Assembly: GCA_003158115.1 (NCBI GenBank)
Contig: PMGM01000062.1
Span: 3,772 to 10,952 of the forward strand
DNA length: 7,181 nt
Direction of reading: 5' to 3'
From: Methanobacterium sp.
GTDB taxonomy: Archaea > Methanobacteriota > Methanobacteria > Methanobacteriales > Methanobacteriaceae
Shown in pieces: positions 5,839-7,181 of the stretch. The stretch's first letter is position 1, and each line of letters begins with the position of its first letter. The translations under genes and the position numbers were made by a program. The notes under the pieces were generated by a model. The model had not been told where the DNA came from, made no database searches, and worked only from the letters and a program-made list of their open reading frames with translations.

Positions 5839-6954
5839 TTATATTAATTTATTATAAAGTTTTTCGGTGTTCTCAGCAATTCCCGACCATGTATATTTAT
5901 CTTTCACAAGTTTTCTTCCGTTAATACCCATAATCTCGGGATTGTTACATTCTAAAATTTCAATAATAGCCTCTGAAAGCTTATCAAAATCTTTTGGAGG
6001 GACAATCGTCCCGGATTTACTCTTTTTAACATCAGCGGCTACACCAACAATTTCAGTACTGATTACGGGTGTTTGACAAGCCATTGCTTCTAAAACAACA
6101 ATTCCAAAGCCTTCCTGTTTTGATGAGATGGAGGGCAGTACAAAAATATTTGAACTACTGTAGTATTCTACAATTTTCTCATCGGGAATGAATCCATGAA
6201 ATTCAACATTATCTTTAAGATCATATTCAACAACTAAATTACGATAATACTCTAATAAAGTACCTTTTCCACCAACAATTAATTTTATATCAGGAATAAC
6301 CTTTTTGACTAATATTAAGGCTTTTAAAAGGTAGATTAGACCTTTATATTTATGAAATTCATCTAAAAGACTAAGGAAGAACAATGTATTTTTATGTTTT
6401 GGAATATTAACTGGTTTAAATTTTTCAACATCCACACCGTTTGGTATAACCTCTATTTTATCTTCATATTTTTCTAGATAAAGGCTGTATTTAATGTAAT
6501 TTGGTTGGGTTATAATTATTTTATCTGCATTGTTTAACAGAGATTTAAGAGCTGTTGAATTATAGAAATTGGCTATATGATTTGCAATTCCAGTCCCTAT
6601 TATATCGTTATGATAAGTAACAACTAATGGTTTACCCCTAATTTTAGATATTATATTACTCCAGTCTGCACTCCATGGGGTTGGAATATGTGTATGTAAT
6701 ATATCAAAATCCTCACTGGACAATGCAAACGGAAATCCTGGTGTAATATTAGTATTGGCAATTTTAGCCACATAACTCAGTCTTTTAATACTAATACCAT
6801 CTACAATATCTTCTTTTTTGGATGGTGGTTCGTTGGCACATAGCACCTTGACATCATGGCCCAGTTTAACCAGTTCCTTGGACATGTAGTAAACATAATT
6901 TTCAACTCCGCCTGTGAAGGGATAGAACCTTACCGGTGTTTGTACAATCTTCAT
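5839..6954 (-). CDS. Family 4 glycosyltransferase (GT-B)
   Basis: Typical 371-residue retaining GT4 enzyme, predicted to act at the inner face of the membrane on a nucleotide-sugar donor. The N-terminus [20 protein letters not shown] has the GG acceptor loop at 15-16. [11 protein letters not shown] (84-94) carries the conserved His pair H87/H89, VVTYHNDI lies at 111-118, and the interdomain [10 protein letters not shown] at 170-179. In the C-terminal half, LDEFHKYKG supplies the donor-phosphate Lys (K204; the usual Arg before it is not present). Then come VGGKG (227-231), [10 protein letters not shown] and an intact EX7E motif (E281, E289) in [12 protein letters not shown]. The C-terminus [14 protein letters not shown] is the usual closing helix. 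The ATG gives a perfect family N-terminus and has AAAAGGA about 10 bases upstream. It lies in the same direction as, and 193 bases before, the membrane protein gene. The sugar specificity cannot be assigned. Confidence 0.92.
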   Translation of the reverse strand: MKIVQTPVRFYPFTGGVENYVYYMSKELVKLGHDVKVLCANEPPSKKEDIVDGISIKRLSYVAKIANTNITPGFPFALSSEDFDILHTHIPTPWSADWSNIISKIRGKPLVVTYHNDIIGTGIANHIANFYNSTALKSLLNNADKIIITQPNYIKYSLYLEKYEDKIEVIPNGVDVEKFKPVNIPKHKNTLFFLSLLDEFHKYKGLIYLLKALILVKKVIPDIKLIVGGKGTLLEYYRNLVVEYDLKDNVEFHGFIPDEKIVEYYSSSNIFVLPSISSKQEGFGIVVLEAMACQTPVISTEIVGVAADVKKSKSGTIVPPKDFDKLSEAIIEILECNNPEIMGINGRKLVKDKYTWSGIAENTEKLYNKLI

Positions 6955-7008
6955 AATGATTTAATCCTTTTTTAAATTTTGAAATAATATTTTATTGATT
7001 TAAAAATT

Positions 7009-7016
7009 CTTATAAA
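7009..7016 (-). promoter_or_regulatory. Candidate TATA box for the GT4 gene
   Basis: The minus strand reads TTTATAAG about 55-62 bases before the ATG at 6954, a fair match to the archaeal TATA box. A start near 6985 would leave a leader of about 30 bases containing the AAAAGGA ribosome site. Upstream of it lie an 8-bp palindrome TGGTACCA (7042-7049) and a 12-bp palindromic element with ACAGA and TCTGT arms (7060-7071), which could be regulatory sites. Confidence 0.4.
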
Positions 7017-7120
7017 CAGTTATATTGTTTTATTTATTAGTTGGTACCATTTAATGTGAACAGATTTCTGTATTTAATATTTCCAAATAAATTTAATGGT
7101 TATATGTATTTTTAAGGATA

Positions 7121-7181
7121 TTATATAATTGTCTTGTAAACATTTTCAAGGGATTCAACAATAATTTCCCAGTCATAACCA
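7121..7181 (-). CDS. 3' end of a glycosyltransferase gene, cut by the window edge
   Basis: On the minus strand an open frame enters from the right edge and ends with TAA at 7121-7123, giving 19 codons that include YDWEIIVESLENVY. This matches the closing helix of GT4 enzymes (an aromatic-Trp turn, then an amphipathic helix ending near a Tyr). It is very like the corresponding end of the neighbouring GT4 protein, [14 protein letters not shown]. It is therefore probably the C-terminus of another GT4 glycosyltransferase in the same leftward group, 166 bases upstream of the next gene. The rest of the gene is outside the window, so its length and motifs cannot be checked. Confidence 0.6.
   Translation of the reverse strand, partial: GYDWEIIVESLENVYKTII

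Noticed and set aside
5867..6076. 69-codon plus-strand frame opposite the GT4 gene
   Set aside because: It is a shadow of the conserved C-terminal half of the GT4 enzyme, including the EAMA region, with no independent support.
1..7181. Search for CRISPR arrays, transposases, tRNA/rRNA genes and attachment sites
   Set aside because: No regularly spaced direct repeats, no transposase-like frames, no tRNA-like cloverleaf with a GTTCRA-type T-loop, and no rRNA-like high-G+C block were seen by eye.

Overview
The window looks like part of a methanogenic archaeon's genome, most likely Methanobacterium or a close relative (Methanobacteriales). Reasons: the DNA is strongly A+T-rich, ATA (Ile) and AGA (Arg) codons are common, there are archaeal TATA-type promoter boxes (a perfect TTTATATA upstream of the large membrane protein), and one product resembles the archaeal DUF2206 membrane proteins. 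The genus is an inference from general knowledge; no database search was possible.

Layout. A rightward group holds a GDP-mannose 4,6-dehydratase-like enzyme (to 1258), a GT-A fold glycosyltransferase (1289-2299) and, after a 191-base promoter-like gap rich in inverted repeats, a GT-B fold glycosyltransferase (2491-3456). A leftward group converges on it, with only 23 bases between the stop codons: a 721-residue multi-spanning membrane protein (3480-5645), a second GT-B glycosyltransferase (5839-6954), and at the right edge the last 19 codons of another glycosyltransferase-like gene (7121-7181). Every intergenic stretch is under 200 bases. They hold promoter and symmetry elements, with no supported RNA gene, mobile element or CRISPR array.

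Function. The whole window is a cell-surface glycan locus. The dehydratase would make the activated intermediate of a 6-deoxyhexose or related sugar (GDP-4-keto-6-deoxymannose). The cytosolic GT2 and GT4 enzymes would build a lipid-linked glycan. The polytopic protein, with a DUF1616-like N-terminal part, a GT-C-like acidic first large loop and a soluble C-terminal domain, is a plausible but unproven membrane step, such as sugar transfer from a polyprenyl carrier outside the cell. No reductase or epimerase to finish the deoxysugar, no flippase and no recognisable AglB are visible, so the pathway must continue outside the window.

The points most worth a second look are the probable TTG start of the dehydratase, its enlarged catalytic loop, the symmetric elements upstream of the 2491 gene, the acidic-loop motif in the membrane protein, and the cut-off glycosyltransferase at the right edge.
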